Shown here one piece after another: positions 6,183 through 6,831 of a stretch of DNA of 6,831 nt. The stretch's first letter is position 1; each line of letters starts with the position of its first letter. Made by a program: the position numbers and the translations under genes. The stretch spans positions 1 to 6,831 of the forward strand of contig CAIPUP010000360.1 of assembly GCA_903868285.1 (NCBI GenBank), in the 5' to 3' direction. This DNA is from an uncultured beta proteobacterium. Its GTDB lineage: Bacteria; Pseudomonadota; Gammaproteobacteria; Burkholderiales; SG8-39. The notes under the pieces are model-generated. The model did no database searches, was not told the origin of the DNA, and saw only the letters and a list, made by a program, of their open reading frames with translations.

Positions 6183-6186
6183 GGAG
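6183..6186 (+). promoter_or_regulatory. Ribosome-binding site that fixes a TTG start
   Basis: GGAG is followed by seven A residues and then TTG at 6194. The spacing is optimal, and it selects this TTG as the start of the third Bug gene. No in-frame ATG exists upstream in the spacer or in the whole signal-peptide region. Confidence 0.7.
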
Positions 6187-6193
6187 AAAAAAA

Positions 6194-6831
6194 TTGTTTA
6201 AAATCAATAACTTACATTATTTTCGCGGCGACTTAAAAGGACTGTTGGTGGGCTTGCTGTCGCTCGGCCTGCTGGGCCTCGGTCTGGGTCTTTCGACGCT
6301 GGTCCAGGCCCAGTCCTGGCCCAACCGGGCGGTGCGCGTCATCGTCACCTTCCCGCCTGGCGGCACGCCCGACATCTACGGCCGCATCATGTCCAACGAA
6401 CTGTCGCGCCTGTGGGGTCAGAGCGTGGTGGTGGAGAACCGTACCGGCGCCTCGGGTGGCATCGGTACCGAGCTGGTGGCCAAGAGCCCAGCCGATGGCT
6501 ATACGCTGCTGTTCGCGGCCGATGCACCCATCACCCTCACCCCCAATCTCATCCCCAATCTTCCCTACGACCCAGTGCGTGACTTTGCACCGGTGGTGAA
6601 TGTGGCGCAGGGGCCGTTTGTGCTGCTGGTCAATCCGGCGGTACCCGCCAGCAACCTGCGTCAGCTGATCGATCTGATCAAGTCACAGCCGGGCAAGTGG
6701 TCCTATGCCTCCTCCGGCAGCGGTGGTCAGCAGCATCTGTCGATGGAACTGATCCGCACCATGAGCGGTGGTCTGGACATGACGCACATCCCGTACAAGG
6801 GCTTTGGCCAGGGCGTGACCGATGTGCTGGC
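6194..6831 (+). CDS. Bug-family (TctC-like) periplasmic solute-binding protein, third copy (3' end outside window)
   Basis: The reading frame opens at TTG 6194 and runs uninterrupted to the window edge, giving 212 complete codons. The N-terminus (MFKINNLHYFRGDLK) is followed by a Leu/Gly-rich hydrophobic core (about 17-33) and a VQA cleavage site at 37-39 before QSWPNRAVRVIV. This is a convincing Sec signal peptide and supports the TTG start. Family motifs follow: FPPGGTPDIYGR, NRTGASGGIGTE, AKSPADGYTLL, NLPYDPVRDFAPV, and SYASSGSGGQQHLSMELI, then HIPYKGFGQGV near the edge. Unlike the other two copies it keeps the more usual PPGG loop, and its central region is more distant, so it probably binds a different ligand. 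About 110 C-terminal residues are missing, judging from its paralogues. The first 60 bp are strikingly AT-rich. It lies 83 bp after the second Bug gene on the same strand. Confidence 0.92.
   Translation, partial: MFKINNLHYFRGDLKGLLVGLLSLGLLGLGLGLSTLVQAQSWPNRAVRVIVTFPPGGTPDIYGRIMSNELSRLWGQSVVVENRTGASGGIGTELVAKSPADGYTLLFAADAPITLTPNLIPNLPYDPVRDFAPVVNVAQGPFVLLVNPAVPASNLRQLIDLIKSQPGKWSYASSGSGGQQHLSMELIRTMSGGLDMTHIPYKGFGQGVTDVL

Noticed and set aside
6194..6220. TTGTTT ... CATTAT as a promoter
   Set aside because: The spacing is about 15 bp and it lies inside the start of the third Bug gene, where AT-richness alone produces such matches.
1..6831. CRISPR array, tRNA/rRNA genes, insertion sequences, attachment sites
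   Set aside because: No regularly spaced repeats, structural RNA signatures, transposase-like proteins or terminal inverted repeats were recognised on reading both strands.

Overview
The window looks like chromosomal DNA of a GC-rich betaproteobacterium, most likely Burkholderiales. This rests on the beta/epsilon ATP synthase sequences and on the number of Bug-type (TctC family) periplasmic solute-binding proteins, which are greatly expanded in that order. No sequence search was run, so the taxonomic call is inference.

Layout. (1) Positions 2-1207, + strand: the 3' end of an F1Fo ATP synthase operon, with the last 254 codons of atpD followed by a complete atpC. (2) Positions 1208-1262: a 55-bp gap between convergent genes, with only a weak hairpin. 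(3) Positions 1263-5000, - strand: a compact catabolic operon read right to left. It holds a gentisate 1,2-dioxygenase-like bicupin, an 87-bp gap that could carry a 30-codon bridging ORF, a class A flavoprotein aromatic hydroxylase of the phenol hydroxylase/TfdB/MhpA type, and a Bug solute-binding protein whose start lies 2 nt after the hydroxylase stop. (4) Positions 5001-5123: a 123-bp divergent intergenic region where promoters for both directions would be expected. (5) Positions 5124-6831, + strand: a second complete Bug protein, a spacer with three tandem 15-bp units, and a third Bug gene that starts at TTG and runs off the right edge.

How the parts may work together (inference). The hydroxylase would add a hydroxyl group to an aromatic substrate, and the cupin dioxygenase would cleave the resulting ring between adjacent carboxyl- and hydroxyl-bearing carbons, as in gentisate-type pathways. 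The Bug proteins would bind a carboxylated substrate in the periplasm. No TctA/TctB membrane subunits, maleylpyruvate isomerase, fumarylpyruvate hydrolase or transcriptional regulator is present in the window, so the pathway and transporter are incomplete as seen.

The points most worth a second look are these: the hydroxylase has lost both hallmark residues of its DG motif (Asp to Cys, Arg to Pro); a possible mini-ORF sits exactly between two overlapping stop/start signals in the catabolic operon; three Bug genes surround two catabolic enzymes; and a tandem repeat lies just before an AT-rich gene start.
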